A stretch of 45,177 bases of DNA from a virus. Shown here one piece after another: positions 13,225 to 22,200 of this stretch. A model generated the notes under the pieces. It was not told the origin of the DNA and did not search any database. It was given only the letters and a program-made list of their open reading frames with translations. The stretch spans positions 1 to 45,177 of IMG/VR virus record IMGVR_UViG_3300025122_000032. One strand, given 5' to 3'. Each line of letters begins with the position of its first letter. Position 1 is the stretch's first letter. A program made the position numbers and the translations under genes.

Positions 13225-13554
13225 TCAATCTTGTGCGCTTTCAAGTAAATCACTTTCCCTCTCATCGTTGGCGTACCAGTGATCTATGAGTTTACTCAAA
13301 CTGACTGACAGCACCCCCACCAAAACGAGCAAGATTTCCTTCCATCCATTCGTGATATCCAATTGGAACGCTTGGAACACCATCATCAGGGCGATTATGA
13401 CGAACAGGATAGATACCAGAAATATGCTCAGATAAAACTTTCTGCCTTCCCTCTGCTGGATAAGTTTCACTAGCTCCAAATTGATTTCGTGCCGTCTGCC
13501 GTTGGGTTGTTGGGAATTGGAAAGCTCTTGGTCAAAATCTATTTCTGATTCCAT
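13225..13554 (-). CDS. two-span membrane protein
   Basis: A 109-residue product with hydrophobic segments at about 41-63 (FYLSIFLVSILFVIIALMMV) and 72-90 (ILLVLVGVLSVSLSKL), and charged ends. It belongs to the cluster of small membrane genes after the tail genes. A holin or antiholin role is possible; no family is recognised. Its start overlaps the stop of the next gene upstream. Confidence 0.55.
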   Translation of the reverse strand: MESEIDFDQELSNSQQPNGRRHEINLELVKLIQQREGRKFYLSIFLVSILFVIIALMMVFQAFQLDITNGWKEILLVLVGVLSVSLSKLIDHWYANDERESDLLESAQD

Positions 13555-13751
13555 TATTTTGTTTTTAAACTAGGATATCTTTTCGTTACTTGACCCCTGA
13601 GATATTTATACTCAGAAGCGGTCAGACGTCCCTTGCCCATCGACAGAGCGAGCTTGGCTTGTTTGAGACTTTGGATTGGATACTTGCGTGATTTACGAAA
13701 CGCAAAATCCTTGTCAGGTAATTTACGCCTTCGCTTCGATGATAAAGCCAT
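13554..13751 (-). CDS. small basic protein, DUF6582-like
   Basis: A 65-residue basic product, LPDKDFAFRKSRKYPIQSLK, then KYLRGQVTKRYPSL. This LPDxxFA...RxYPI...A...ALS...R..V.xRYP pattern recurs in many phage head or prohead proteins and stand-alone genes (DUF6582 type). Its role is unknown; it might bind nucleic acid or join the virion. Its start lies within the end of the CTG-start gene. Confidence 0.6.
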   Translation of the reverse strand: MALSSKRRRKLPDKDFAFRKSRKYPIQSLKQAKLALSMGKGRLTASEYKYLRGQVTKRYPSLKTK

Positions 13752-13836
13752 TTTCCCATGCCTTGGAAGCTGAATCCGCTCCCAGTTCTACGATATGTTC
13801 AGTGGATTTGGTGTAAGTGATTCGGAATGTTTTCAG
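13723..13836 (-). CDS. 37-residue protein, CTG start
   Basis: The frame reads (M)KTFRITYTKSTEHIVELGAD and onward to a TAA at 13723. There is no ATG, GTG or TTG, but a CTG (13836) lies 5 nt after GGAG, so I infer a CTG start. It looks like a small beta-rich domain of the 'K..F.V.Y......V.A.....A' kind seen in many tiny phage proteins. Confidence 0.45.
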   Translation of the reverse strand: MKTFRITYTKSTEHIVELGADSASKAWENGFIIEAKA

Positions 13837-13850
13837 CCTTTCTCCATGCT

Positions 13851-13934
13851 TCATTTCCCTTGTACCATCCTGATGAAGAACACTCCCCCAACCACACAGA
13901 CCACTAATACAACTAAAATTGTAAGGGCTTCCAT
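13851..13934 (-). CDS. 27-residue membrane peptide
   Basis: MEALTILVVLVVCVVGGVFF and a short basic tail. It starts at 13934 with AAGGAG 9 nt upstream, and its ATG overlaps the TAA of the SNase-like gene (TAATG). A single membrane span with an Nout-Cin charge pattern is clear. A minimal pinholin-like or regulatory peptide is possible. Confidence 0.55.
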   Translation of the reverse strand: MEALTILVVLVVCVVGGVFFIRMVQGK

Positions 13935-14296
13935 TATCGGTATCTCCTTCCCCCGAAGTACTCCACGGCGTGACCTTCTTCCACTAACTGTTCGTTTACC
14001 GATTTACTGAAATCTTCCTGTAGGAAAAGTGATCCCAAACATCTGCCAAACTTACCTATTTCGTGGGATTCCAAATAGAAGGTTTCCACTGATTCCATTA
14101 TTTCCGTCAGCCGTTCCTTTGCCGCATACCCCTTTTTCTTTTGCTCCAAGTTTCGGGTACGGGTTTCTGGCGTATTGATTCCCCATAATCGTACCCTTTG
14201 AGTCGTGAACACTTTAAACCCTAAATCCACATCACAAATCAGGGTATCGCCGTCCACGATTCTGCGTAGAATGGCTTTGTATCGGAATGCAATCAT
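13934..14296 (-). CDS. SNase-like nuclease (thermonuclease fold)
   Basis: A 120-residue protein from ATG 14296, whose start overlaps the upstream stop (ATGA). It has VDGDTLICDVDLGF, RVRLWGINTPET (the R and ET positions that bind metal and phosphate), then GKFGRCLGSLF (the second catalytic Arg region) and NEQLVEEGHAVEYFGG. These follow the thermonuclease family in order. It would cut DNA or RNA with calcium. There is no signal peptide. It may trim host nucleic acid during infection or act in lysis debris; its exact role is unclear. Confidence 0.8.
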   Translation of the reverse strand: MIAFRYKAILRRIVDGDTLICDVDLGFKVFTTQRVRLWGINTPETRTRNLEQKKKGYAAKERLTEIMESVETFYLESHEIGKFGRCLGSLFLQEDFSKSVNEQLVEEGHAVEYFGGRRYR

Positions 14297-14496
14297 CCGA
14301 ACCACCGTGACAGGAATCCACCTCCGTTGGTTTCGGGAATAATGTGCGCCATCTTCTCAGCCCGTTTCCTCAACACCTTGAAATCACTTTCTGTTAATAA
14401 TAGGTTGATATCTTCCCCTGACCAACCCTTTTCCCTAATCAGGATATATTCTTGCGATTCACCGTAACTGAATTCAACATTTTCGATGGTTTCCAT
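14293..14496 (-). CDS. hypothetical protein
   Basis: A 67-residue product, METIENVEFSYGESQEYILI, with a helix (LLLTESDFKVLRKRAEKMAH) and a glycine tail. GGAGAAC lies 11 nt before the ATG. Its stop overlaps the SNase start, so the two are translationally coupled. No family recognised. Confidence 0.55.
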   Translation of the reverse strand: METIENVEFSYGESQEYILIREKGWSGEDINLLLTESDFKVLRKRAEKMAHIIPETNGGGFLSRWFG

Positions 14497-14514
14497 ACTG
14501 GATCGTTCTCCATT

Positions 14515-14598
14515 TTATTTGTAAATATTATTGATAAACCAGCGTAACATTATCATTACGCCGAATGCCATTGCTACCAAGATGATTTCGTCTAACAT
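14515..14598 (-). CDS. 27-residue membrane peptide
   Basis: MLDEIILVAMAFGVMIMLRW followed by FINNIYK. It has a single hydrophobic helix and sits between the Tal-like gene and the 14496 gene. The ribosome site is weak (GAGTGAG). Two such 27-residue membrane peptides occur within 700 bp. Confidence 0.45.
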   Translation of the reverse strand: MLDEIILVAMAFGVMIMLRWFINNIYK

Positions 14599-14620
14599 TT
14601 CAACTCACTCAGCTTCATTC

Positions 14621-17600
14621 TCAACCCACATAATTGAAGACTCCCGCTCCGCTACCCCTGATAGTAGCAGTCAACCAAATATTACAATCCACTTCGCCCG
14701 GAGGGTTGCGGTACTGGATGTAGCATCCCGTTAATGTGTTCAAATTGGTCGGCACTACTGCACCATTATCATACGTTTGGATTCGGTATTCGATAGCCGT
14801 TGGCGATGGAATGTTTGATGTGGCTCCGTATTCGTTGATACCATTCAAAACTATTGTGCATGAATCTTTAAAAACGATAAAGTCAGTATTGACCGTGAAT
14901 CGGTTGGTGTTATCAAATGTTTCGTTCCCTACGCCTACAGCCGATAAATCCTCCACCTTTTCATCCGTTGCCAACAGCTTCTGATCCAATGGTCTGTGTG
15001 CAGTACAATGAGCCTTTGTGATAGGGTGCAACTCAGCCGTCATCTTGCCGTCACGGTTAGATTGTTCCGATTGGCAAAACCAGTTAGGATATTGAGTTCT
15101 ACCGCATTGCCGTTTATTGAAATCCCAGAAACTACAGGTTGCCTGTTGCGTTCTGGCTAAGGCTGTTTCGGGTTGCACCCCGCTCCCGACTTTCTGTTTC
15201 TTCATAATGGCATTGATATCATCATAGAAATTAACGGGAGTGCCATGTGTTATTTCTACCTGTAGATTATCTGGCTGGAACGGGTTCCATGTTTTGCTGT
15301 TGATCCTCATACCGAAATCTATTGACATCCACCCTGCACCCGCACCCAAACTGCTATCTATTTTTTGGGTTATCAGTAGCGTTTCCGTATTGGTGACGAT
15401 AGGCAGAACATCGGTTCCCGAAAGATCCAACGGAACCACATTAGCCATGTACCCGTGAAACTGCCCTGTCAGCCAATTGGAAGTATAAGTTGAATTGACC
15501 GCTATCACAGAATAAGTTGAACTGGCATCGGTGGTGATAGAATCATAAAGCAATTGCTGTGCATAACCAACATAAGGGGGTCTAATTTGCCCTGTGCCTG
15601 ATAATCCCCTATTCCCTGTCGTGTCACTGAATTGGAACATATCACCTACCTTGACTTCATCCTGAGAAAATTGGAGATAATCAAATTCGTACAGATCACC
15701 GATCCTAAACGTGAATCTTGCCTTGGGAAAAGAGTTCAATCCTAACGTGCGTTTAGCCTCTTCGCCAAGCATCAACGCTGAATGCTGATCGAACTGGGCA
15801 TAGGTCTTGGCAATCGCTCCCCACGATGTCACCGAGGTCGAATCATACAGGCTCAAGGCTTCCACACGGGAATATTCACTTGGTGAACTGGCTGTCGTAC
15901 CGTACCCGCTTGGCGTGGCAGTCAACGGTTTATAAGGGCAAATCAGATATCCCGCATAAGGTGCGCCCGTCTGGTAGTCAATGGAGGTAATAGTTGTCTC
16001 TAGGGTTCTGCCTAAAGGAATGCCCAACGATGACAAAATGGTTTCATAAACTGCTATTGAATGTACCTTATTATCCAAGAATTTCTTGGCTTCTGAAACA
16101 TTGTTCACTACTGGCATACTGATGGTGGTCAATGCGGTAGAAACGGTGGGTACTTTGTATTCTGAAACATAACTACGGAAATCGTATGATTTGCCTACCC
16201 TTAACGGTTCTTCGGCATCAAGGCTGACCACATACGAATTATTAGCTGGAGGTATAGGTAACGGTGAAACGGATATCTGTTCATTGGTGGCTAATGCTCC
16301 ATAGGTATGTGCGGCTTTGAATTCAATTATGCTGGTAGTATCTGGCTGAGTATCCCAATCAGGTGCAACGTGGAAATAAGTAACAAGATTGGATGTAATC
16401 GTCCTTCGTTGCCCTACACCCAAACCCTCGATAATAGTTATCTGCCCGTCTGTATATTCATTTTGCACTAAAGTGTGGTCAGCCTGAGTCACTGTGGAAG
16501 CTGTCGCAGTTGTGACCGTTGCTTTCTTGATTCCGAATGCCAGCAAATCGGTTATGTGGATATGCCGTGCCGTCCAGAACGTGCCGCTCACACTGGGCGT
16601 AATATCAAATTTCCTGTCCACTGTGATGGTATTGGTGCTATTAGAAACCACTTGCCGCATCTGTCCCGTACCGCTTCCAGAAGTGACAAGAATATTTGTT
16701 CCCACCAATTCTCCCGATACCCATCCAGCCGTAGCAAGATCACCTGTAATGGTACTATCGGTAGCTCCTGTGGTAGTGATTTGCTGTGCGCCATCCCAGA
16801 CAGCCAGAATGTCACCGTAACGGAACTTTTTAGCATCCCCTGATGCCAAGGTCAGAACATCCTTCGTCGGTTCCAAAGATGCCGTGACTGACCCTGCTGT
16901 GCCATATATGCCAGAGTAATTATCTTCCCATGCACTGGATGCCCCTACGGGATAAACCACGTTGAACATACTCGAAATATCTGTTTCCTTGGAGACTGAA
17001 TTGAGGTTCTTACCGTAATCGACTTGAAGGTTACTAAATTGCCCGTTCATATATAGCAAATCTACCGTGCCGTCCAAGTTGAACTTCAAATCCCCTTCCC
17101 ATGCCTGTCGGATTTTACGCAAGGCATCAAGACAGGTATCACGGTTGAAAGTCATTTCCCGTTCCGAAGTGAAATCTATGATTCCCACTCCGAAGCTGGT
17201 GGTATCTGTTTTAGATAACCAAGGGGCATCGGCTGGCATGGTGGTGGACAGTTTATCGAAATTGCTGATAACATCATTTACTACCGTACTGGCTGAGACT
17301 GTAACCGCTTGAACGCTTCCACCGTACTGATCCTGACTGTAACTCAGGTCGCTTCTGGCTCCTTTCAGAAACGGACGGTCAAGCATATCGTAAGAATGGT
17401 GTTCGCATTCGATATTGACAAACATCACCCCCGAATCATCCCGTGTCTGCCTAATACGGTTGACCCTAAAGAAATCGAACTTGTTACGGGTAGCTACCAC
17501 CCCTGTATATTGGTCAGCGATATAACGGGTAGGATCACGGCTGACATACAGTTTGCGGTTAGCGGAATCAATGCTTTCTATTTTGGTTATATATGGATTA

Positions 17601-17962
17601 GTAGGAGAAACGGTAGCCAGATGGATATAGTCGTTTACGGCTAAATCACTGACATCGGTAGGTGCGGAAAAATCAATGTAATTGGAGCCGAAACTATTGA
17701 AATCAGTTGACCTCCATTCCGTTACCCTGTTATCCACCAACCGCACAATCTGACGGGGTTGCAAGGATCTTTGATAGTAAGGAAGATCCTCGTCTTGGTA
17801 TTTATAGATGGCTATTGGATCGTCCTGAGCCAACCGAAAAGTCAAAGTATGCTGACCGTTCAGCTTCTCGGTTATCTGGACGCTCCCCTGATCCACAGCA
17901 TCCAGAAATGCCAACCGTTCACGGTGTTCCCTATCCCATAATTCTAAGCGATAATTATTCAT
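14621..17962 (-). CDS. Tal-like tail tip hub protein
   Basis: A 1113-residue protein. The N-terminal part (about 1-330) follows the prophage-tail endopeptidase/hub family: LELWDREHRERLAFLD, ITEKLNGQHTLTFRL, FFRVNRIRQTRDDSGVMFVN and YDMLDRPF. The centre (about 350-800) is rich in Thr/Ser/Gly strands, likely baseplate domains. Residues about 930-990 carry five cysteines (CSFWDFNKRQCGRTQYPNWF onward) and a histidine that may bind metal or form a knot. It lies directly after the Dit gene in the usual TMP-Dit-Tal order, so it should form the central plug or spike and its fibre. I see no lysin domain, so wall cleavage is not claimed. Confidence 0.75.
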   Translation of the reverse strand: MNNYRLELWDREHRERLAFLDAVDQGSVQITEKLNGQHTLTFRLAQDDPIAIYKYQDEDLPYYQRSLQPRQIVRLVDNRVTEWRSTDFNSFGSNYIDFSAPTDVSDLAVNDYIHLATVSPTNPYITKIESIDSANRKLYVSRDPTRYIADQYTGVVATRNKFDFFRVNRIRQTRDDSGVMFVNIECEHHSYDMLDRPFLKGARSDLSYSQDQYGGSVQAVTVSASTVVNDVISNFDKLSTTMPADAPWLSKTDTTSFGVGIIDFTSEREMTFNRDTCLDALRKIRQAWEGDLKFNLDGTVDLLYMNGQFSNLQVDYGKNLNSVSKETDISSMFNVVYPVGASSAWEDNYSGIYGTAGSVTASLEPTKDVLTLASGDAKKFRYGDILAVWDGAQQITTTGATDSTITGDLATAGWVSGELVGTNILVTSGSGTGQMRQVVSNSTNTITVDRKFDITPSVSGTFWTARHIHITDLLAFGIKKATVTTATASTVTQADHTLVQNEYTDGQITIIEGLGVGQRRTITSNLVTYFHVAPDWDTQPDTTSIIEFKAAHTYGALATNEQISVSPLPIPPANNSYVVSLDAEEPLRVGKSYDFRSYVSEYKVPTVSTALTTISMPVVNNVSEAKKFLDNKVHSIAVYETILSSLGIPLGRTLETTITSIDYQTGAPYAGYLICPYKPLTATPSGYGTTASSPSEYSRVEALSLYDSTSVTSWGAIAKTYAQFDQHSALMLGEEAKRTLGLNSFPKARFTFRIGDLYEFDYLQFSQDEVKVGDMFQFSDTTGNRGLSGTGQIRPPYVGYAQQLLYDSITTDASSTYSVIAVNSTYTSNWLTGQFHGYMANVVPLDLSGTDVLPIVTNTETLLITQKIDSSLGAGAGWMSIDFGMRINSKTWNPFQPDNLQVEITHGTPVNFYDDINAIMKKQKVGSGVQPETALARTQQATCSFWDFNKRQCGRTQYPNWFCQSEQSNRDGKMTAELHPITKAHCTAHRPLDQKLLATDEKVEDLSAVGVGNETFDNTNRFTVNTDFIVFKDSCTIVLNGINEYGATSNIPSPTAIEYRIQTYDNGAVVPTNLNTLTGCYIQYRNPPGEVDCNIWLTATIRGSGAGVFNYVG

Positions 17963-20900
17963 TTATTGCCACGACTTTTTAAAGTGAATATCTACCCCGT
18001 TACTGATGGTAGCAGGGAAGTACAACATGGATTTCCGTTCCGAAAGGATCGGCATCTTCGACCCGTAAATAGTGGCGTTATTGATGGCTGATGTACGGGT
18101 TCCCGCTGAAGCATCGTACAGTTCTGCCCTCGTCACAATCTTGGTATTAGCACAATCCAGTGTAAGAATATCGCCCGTATCCAATGTGCCGTAATAGCTC
18201 AAGTACAAATTCTGGTTTTTACTGGCAAGGCGTTTGGCGTACTGTTCAGCGAACCACTCGGCTGGCATCGACTTAGTAAGGATTTCCAGATCATCGATTA
18301 CCATGTTGGATGCCACAGAATAAGCACTATTATCACCAATATAAAGTGTTGCCGGATTGGTTGCTAAAGATGTCGTGTTTGCGTTCCTTGTAGACCCCGA
18401 ATCCGAACCATTGACGAATATCTGGACACCAGAGGATGGGTCAGTATACCAACCCACCTCAATCTCATCGTTAACACTGAAATTCTGAGCCACTGAAGTC
18501 GCTGTGTAATACGATCCTCCAGCACCTTTTGTCAAAGAGAACTTATCCACACTCGCATCATAGTTCAAACCGTAAACAGTTCCAGCCGCCGCATCAGCGT
18601 AAAAAGCAAATATTTGTTGATTTTCCCCTGTCGTATAAGGAAACTGAGGACGGAACACGACACGACCAGCACTCTGGTCCTTGTTGCCGACTGCCGCATA
18701 AACCATGTTTTCATTGCCGCCCGTGTGATATCCCATTCCCAATCTGGTCGGCTCGTAACGGTAATTGGTGGACATGGCTGTTAACGTTGGACTGAGGTCT
18801 GGACGGTGGACGATTGAGATATCGTCGATATAAGTGTTTTGAGGATTGACGCTTCCTGTATTCATCCATAAATTCCCCGATGACCATGTGTTCGTTTTTG
18901 CCGTGAAACTATACCTCGCCCAACTTGTTGTCAGTGTAAATGTTTCAGAATAATAAGTCGCATCTCCTAGCGGCAAGTTGATTTTGATGCCGCCAGTGGT
19001 GCTGACTTTTGCCCAAAAAGAAAACTCGTAATATTGGTCAGACTCAAGAGTAAGAGCTTGATAAAACCCATGACCATATGATGTGTGTGTGGACACAAAC
19101 AGCAAACTATAAGTGCCACTATGCTCGTCAGTGTTTGAAGTTGCTGTACCCCCTGATGCCGTCCATCCTGTCGGTGGATCTGCGCCACCTTCCATGCCGC
19201 CATTGGGTACGAGGTTGGGTAGGATCTTCATGTCGTCAATCGCCAAACTGCGATAACTGCCGCCAGCGTAAAAATTCATTTGAGTGGTGGTATATGGTGT
19301 CTCCAGACAAGATTCAATAAACGCCCATCCTGCCGAATAATTAACATGACCAAACAAGTCAACGCCGTTAGTCTGAGGATTGTAATTGCCATCATTAAAA
19401 TTAATTGCCACAGAATTCGACGACCCAGAAGTCACCCAAGCACGAAATACATAATCTTCCCCTGAGGCTGAAGTGAACTGAGACGCTAACCCTTGGAGAT
19501 AAGTAGCACCCGAAAAATAGACCCCTTGAGCATCTTTTAAAACAAAATTTGCGTCCGTTTCCTTAACTGGTACGAGTGATGTTACATATTCAAGAGGCGT
19601 CCACCCACCAATTCCACCGTTTTCGCAGTTGCCATCAGCGATCAGATTCTTGCTGATGTATGCTTGTTGGGTGCGTGTGACAGATCCATTATTGGTCAGA
19701 GTGTTTGATTGCGCTCCACTGTCAGTCGGTGCGGATAAGCTGGACTCGTTAAGTTTCCACCATGAATCTGGTGTGGATACTGATCCTGAGGAGTTCAGAG
19801 GGTTGGTAGCTAATGCTAAATGGTTTGCCGCCGTTAATGCTGTTCCTGCCCATATAGACACATCTCGAATATCACCAGTGAAAGGTTGAGCACCATTAAA
19901 AGTCGACCCTATCGCTAGAGCGCCGGCACCACTGTCGGCTGTACCTGTTTTTGTGGTGTCTGGAGTTCCTTCCGCAACCCCATCGACATAAAGAGTCAGA
20001 TTAGGTGCGGAATCGTCCACAGAGAACCCCACACAATGCCATTTCCCATCAGCGATGGCTGATGTTCCAGTTGTCGACAAATAAGCTGTGCCGACACTGT
20101 TCATCAGAAGGATTCCCCAAACATTACCGGCGTGAGCATACATTTCAATACCATAAGCATAAAGAGATCCTCCCTTCCCGAAAAAATTAGGATATGAAGC
20201 CAATGATGTACCAACAGGAATCCTGATCCACATAGACACGGAATAATCAAGGGCGGTTGTTCCGTCACCCCAATCAATCCCCGTATTACTGGCATCTACA
20301 AAATAATTTGATCCGCTAAAAGTCGCATACACCCCAACAGTATCAACATCCCCAATCGCTCCCCCTGCACCATCATCAACCGTCACGGTGGTAGATGTCG
20401 GAGTGCCATTAACGAACCCCTGTTGCTTGTATCCTGTTTCGTCATAAAGCACAATCCTGTCATTATCAGCGAAGATCTTATCACCGTTACCGTTGACTGT
20501 TACTGCGGTGGTGGTGGTAGCTGAAGCATATGCCGTGTCCACATTACTGGACGCAATCGGATTCACCATATCAGTGCCAACCGTGCCATCGAAATCGGAG
20601 TAGTACACAAGGTCTGAGGAACCAATCGAATCGGCTCTGGCTCCCGTGCCGCCGTTTACCAATGCGGTGACTTCTGAATCGGTAAGAGGTCGATCCCAAA
20701 TGGCGAAATCGTCGAAGTTACCATCGAAATAATATGGTCCTTCACCAGCGGTATACCTAGCCATAGTGAGTTGCGTATTGCAAGCGGTTGGATCGTCTAT
20801 GTTAGCGGTGGTGGTTTTCGTAATAACCGCCGAACCGCTACTGTTATAAACATTGAAATCCATCGTATTGGCTCCCCCTGCAATAGTTCGCCGCACATCC

Positions 20901-22189
20901 CATCTGCCCACGAAATAAAACCAATTCCCAACCGAAAGAGTTCCCCCTATCCCACTATCAGAAGCAATGCTTTTACTATTTACCCAGAAAACGAGTTGTC
21001 CTGTAGTGGGGTAGTAATAAATAATGATTCTGCCGTCATTGCCTACGGAGCCATTATCCAACAGATATTCAGACGTAGTGGTTGACCAAGGCTGATTTTT
21101 CTTGAACCAGAAAGCGATGGTAGCTTGGTTGACATTCAGAATGTCGGCAATACTTAAATCTGGTCGAATAGGAGTGATGGTGGTGGTTGACATTTCACCT
21201 AAACGGTAAGAAGCATTTTGATCAAATTCTATCGCCTGATTGAGCTTGCCTGTCTGATGCTTGATACCTGTCGATACAGATGGCGTGATGACGGTATTGG
21301 CGATGCCTGTACCTTGGGCGGCATTGAAATTTGATTGGAAGGCTGTAGTGGTTTCTATGATTGCAGGGTTGGTGGAAGATGCTCCCCCACCTTTGATTTC
21401 GTATCGTGGATATGATGGAGCCGTCCCCGTTTCTATGGCTTGGAAGTCTCCCCCATTCACAGAAGCTATATTCTGCTTTTTCCAATCCGAGACAGCAAAC
21501 GGCATCACGGCTTTGAAAGGTAATGTTACGTTGGAGTACCCTGTCCTCATCCACTGGTTAGTGATACGGGTTTCATTCATCGTGCCGCTATAATTGACCA
21601 GATAGTAACGGTTATCCCTAACCCAGAACTGCGAGGTGCTGTCGGGCGTGGTAGCGAATAATGGTGCGATGGTTGCCACTCGGCTTGATCCCGTGTAATC
21701 AGTAATCTTCCTGACTTGCCCGTCACCCGTGCCACCGATAATTTCCACTTCCATATCGTTATAATAATCGTCGGTAGAACTGGCTGAGGTATCCAGTGTA
21801 ATGGTGGTAGTGGCTCCCGCTTGCGCTGTGCCTTCATGCACTACCCCTTCATCAGCGAACCATAATGTTTGCGCTTCCACCTCGCCGTACAAGACCTCAT
21901 TCAGCTTGATCCTGTTACGGCACAACTCCTTCAGCTTATCCAATCCTATACGGAAATCAGGTTGTGTATTGGCATACAAAAGTCCCGTGACTTCGATTCT
22001 CCTTACGGAGGGGAATGAACCGTAATTCCTTGCGCCTACTTCGCCCGGAAACTGGAGTTCTCGGTCACGGGTCGGTGCTAACCCTCTACCACTAATCGTT
22101 TGTACTTCAAATGATGCCGACCCACCCAAATCACGAAGGTTGTAATCGTTTAAGCGGGTAACGGCAGAAGCGTTATCTTTAAATGCCAT
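17963..22189 (-). CDS. evolved distal tail protein (Dit) with lectin modules
   Basis: A 1408-residue protein, far above the usual Dit length of about 250-300. The first 290 residues (LNDYNLRDLGGSASFEVQ, GARNYGSFPSVRRIEVTGLL) and the last 110 (YLSYYGTLDTGDILTLDC, ending FKKSW) look like the two halves of one Dit. Between them lie LamG/lectin-like units at about 340-510 (TIAFWFKK to FDDFAIWDRPL) and 640-790 (YSVSMWIRIP to DVSIWAG), two jelly-roll sugar-binding-like segments (about 850-965 and 1000-1110, GGWTPLEY and NGGMEGG), and a third LamG-like unit (about 1170-1280). It should form the tail hub ring and hold the host's surface sugars. The overlap with the Tal gene is tight. Confidence 0.75.
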   Translation of the reverse strand: MAFKDNASAVTRLNDYNLRDLGGSASFEVQTISGRGLAPTRDRELQFPGEVGARNYGSFPSVRRIEVTGLLYANTQPDFRIGLDKLKELCRNRIKLNEVLYGEVEAQTLWFADEGVVHEGTAQAGATTTITLDTSASSTDDYYNDMEVEIIGGTGDGQVRKITDYTGSSRVATIAPLFATTPDSTSQFWVRDNRYYLVNYSGTMNETRITNQWMRTGYSNVTLPFKAVMPFAVSDWKKQNIASVNGGDFQAIETGTAPSYPRYEIKGGGASSTNPAIIETTTAFQSNFNAAQGTGIANTVITPSVSTGIKHQTGKLNQAIEFDQNASYRLGEMSTTTITPIRPDLSIADILNVNQATIAFWFKKNQPWSTTTSEYLLDNGSVGNDGRIIIYYYPTTGQLVFWVNSKSIASDSGIGGTLSVGNWFYFVGRWDVRRTIAGGANTMDFNVYNSSGSAVITKTTTANIDDPTACNTQLTMARYTAGEGPYYFDGNFDDFAIWDRPLTDSEVTALVNGGTGARADSIGSSDLVYYSDFDGTVGTDMVNPIASSNVDTAYASATTTTAVTVNGNGDKIFADNDRIVLYDETGYKQQGFVNGTPTSTTVTVDDGAGGAIGDVDTVGVYATFSGSNYFVDASNTGIDWGDGTTALDYSVSMWIRIPVGTSLASYPNFFGKGGSLYAYGIEMYAHAGNVWGILLMNSVGTAYLSTTGTSAIADGKWHCVGFSVDDSAPNLTLYVDGVAEGTPDTTKTGTADSGAGALAIGSTFNGAQPFTGDIRDVSIWAGTALTAANHLALATNPLNSSGSVSTPDSWWKLNESSLSAPTDSGAQSNTLTNNGSVTRTQQAYISKNLIADGNCENGGIGGWTPLEYVTSLVPVKETDANFVLKDAQGVYFSGATYLQGLASQFTSASGEDYVFRAWVTSGSSNSVAINFNDGNYNPQTNGVDLFGHVNYSAGWAFIESCLETPYTTTQMNFYAGGSYRSLAIDDMKILPNLVPNGGMEGGADPPTGWTASGGTATSNTDEHSGTYSLLFVSTHTSYGHGFYQALTLESDQYYEFSFWAKVSTTGGIKINLPLGDATYYSETFTLTTSWARYSFTAKTNTWSSGNLWMNTGSVNPQNTYIDDISIVHRPDLSPTLTAMSTNYRYEPTRLGMGYHTGGNENMVYAAVGNKDQSAGRVVFRPQFPYTTGENQQIFAFYADAAAGTVYGLNYDASVDKFSLTKGAGGSYYTATSVAQNFSVNDEIEVGWYTDPSSGVQIFVNGSDSGSTRNANTTSLATNPATLYIGDNSAYSVASNMVIDDLEILTKSMPAEWFAEQYAKRLASKNQNLYLSYYGTLDTGDILTLDCANTKIVTRAELYDASAGTRTSAINNATIYGSKMPILSERKSMLYFPATISNGVDIHFKKSWQ

Positions 22190-22200
22190 TTAATACTCCT

